From Neobacillus sp. SuZ13 (lineage in GTDB: Bacteria; Bacillota; Bacilli; Bacillales; Cytobacillaceae), in the NCBI RefSeq assembly GCF_030123365.1, contig NZ_CP126107.1, forward strand, positions 419,501-483,500: a stretch of DNA of 64,000 bases. Reading direction: 5' to 3'. Made by a program: the position numbers and the translations under genes. Under the pieces are notes generated by a model. That model was not told where the DNA came from, did no database searches, and saw only the letters and a program-made list of their open reading frames with translations. Below, one piece after another: positions 63,566 to 64,000 of the stretch. The stretch's first letter is position 1, and each line of letters starts with the position of its first letter.

Positions 63566-64000
63566 TTGACAAAACGTATCGTAAAACAGAATGAATTAAA
63601 TTTTTTAAAGAGGGAACTTAAGTACTTAGAAGATTCGGAGATTCTGCCAGAAGGTAAGGCCCAAGAGATAGAGGCACTTTACGAAGTGCAGAAACTTTCG
63701 TTTACAAAAACACTTTTGTATGTGGGTTCGATTTTAATTGGGGCAGGAGTGCTCAGTTTTATCGCGAGCAATTGGGATGAGATTGGAAAAACCGTGAAAT
63801 TCCTTCTAATTATCGCCTTGTTTATTGCCTGTAATCTTGCGGGCTATAAAATGGAGAAGAACTTTCCTAAGACATCGAAGAGTCTTTATTATTTAGGCTG
63901 TCTTGTATTTGGGGCGGGGATTTTTCTTGTCGAGCAAATGTTTCATCTCGGAACCAATTCTCAAAATGCCTTTTTATGGTGGTCGCTTGGCATTTTGTCC
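63566..64000 (+). CDS. DUF2157 membrane protein, N-terminal part (partial)
   Basis: The frame starts at TTG 63566, right after an in-frame TGA, with GGGGTGGG 4 bases before, and runs off the right edge after 145 residues. A soluble charged N-terminus (about 1-48) is followed by LLYVGSILIGAGVLSFIASNW, the hallmark opening helix of DUF2157 proteins, and at least three more hydrophobic segments. Family function is unknown to me. The tandem repeats end 142 bases before it. Confidence 0.82.
   Translation, partial: MTKRIVKQNELNFLKRELKYLEDSEILPEGKAQEIEALYEVQKLSFTKTLLYVGSILIGAGVLSFIASNWDEIGKTVKFLLIIALFIACNLAGYKMEKNFPKTSKSLYYLGCLVFGAGIFLVEQMFHLGTNSQNAFLWWSLGILS

Overview
The window looks like chromosome from a spore-forming Bacillaceae species (Bacillus/Neobacillus type). 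The signs are low GC content, AGGAGG-type ribosome binding sites, an SspH-type small acid-soluble spore protein, two orphan KinA/KinE-like sporulation kinases, and Bacillus-type thi, tcy, ycl and metE loci. I see no rRNA, tRNA, CRISPR array, phage or intact insertion sequence. Both ends cut a gene.

Layout. 1-6.4 kb: a hydroxyproline/D-amino-acid degradation cluster (FAD oxidase end, 4-hydroxyproline epimerase, a racemase paralogue without catalytic cysteines, a DHDPS-family deaminase, a semialdehyde dehydrogenase and an AGCS sodium symporter). 6.6-10.3 kb: pncB, two small membrane proteins and rlmCD. 10.6-15.4 kb: a DeoR-family regulator and an RbsBAC-type sugar ABC importer. 15.7-18 kb: TPP riboswitch, thiC and a 55-residue Cys/His protein. 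18.4-26.1 kb: sspH, then a Fur-box-flanked block of a two-component system facing away from a DoxX-like membrane protein, a large unknown lipoprotein and a beta-propeller/di-haem cytochrome c lipoprotein. 27.4-30.1 kb: cobalamin riboswitch and metE. 30.2-32.4 kb: a PQQ-propeller/SH3b/LysM protein. 32.4-36.5 kb: second TPP riboswitch and tenI-thiO-thiS-thiG-thiF. 37-40.3 kb: ECF sigma factor, membrane protein and ABC exporter. 40.5-43.3 kb: sporulation-type kinase and two MpsC-domain paralogues. 43.3-46.2 kb: a TcyABC-like cystine importer (minus strand) and a SET protein. 46.4-48.6 kb: phosphoglycerate mutase remnant, a palindromic repeat cluster, a DUF418 protein and a lipoprotein. 48.8-52.5 kb: Fur box and yclNOPQ-type siderophore importer. 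52.9-62.5 kb: M28 and M14 secreted peptidases (one M14 gene frameshifted), a second sporulation kinase and a YkuK-type protein, with dispersed GGTGTCAGGCACC repeats. 63.0-63.4 kb: eight tandem 52-bp repeats. 63.6 kb to the end: a DUF2157 membrane protein.

The best candidate for an undescribed system is the 18.7-26.1 kb block. Three strong Fur-box palindromes bracket a sensor kinase/regulator pair and a membrane-plus-two-lipoprotein module whose last member carries two CxxCH haem motifs. Making a haem protein under iron starvation only makes sense if it helps gain iron or replaces another redox route. The unknown lipoprotein may be its partner or substrate.

Thiamine genes sit under two separate TPP riboswitches and metE under a B12 riboswitch, so cofactor supply is set by RNA switches, while the two iron-linked loci carry Fur boxes. 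All functional calls are from reading the sequence; no database search was run.
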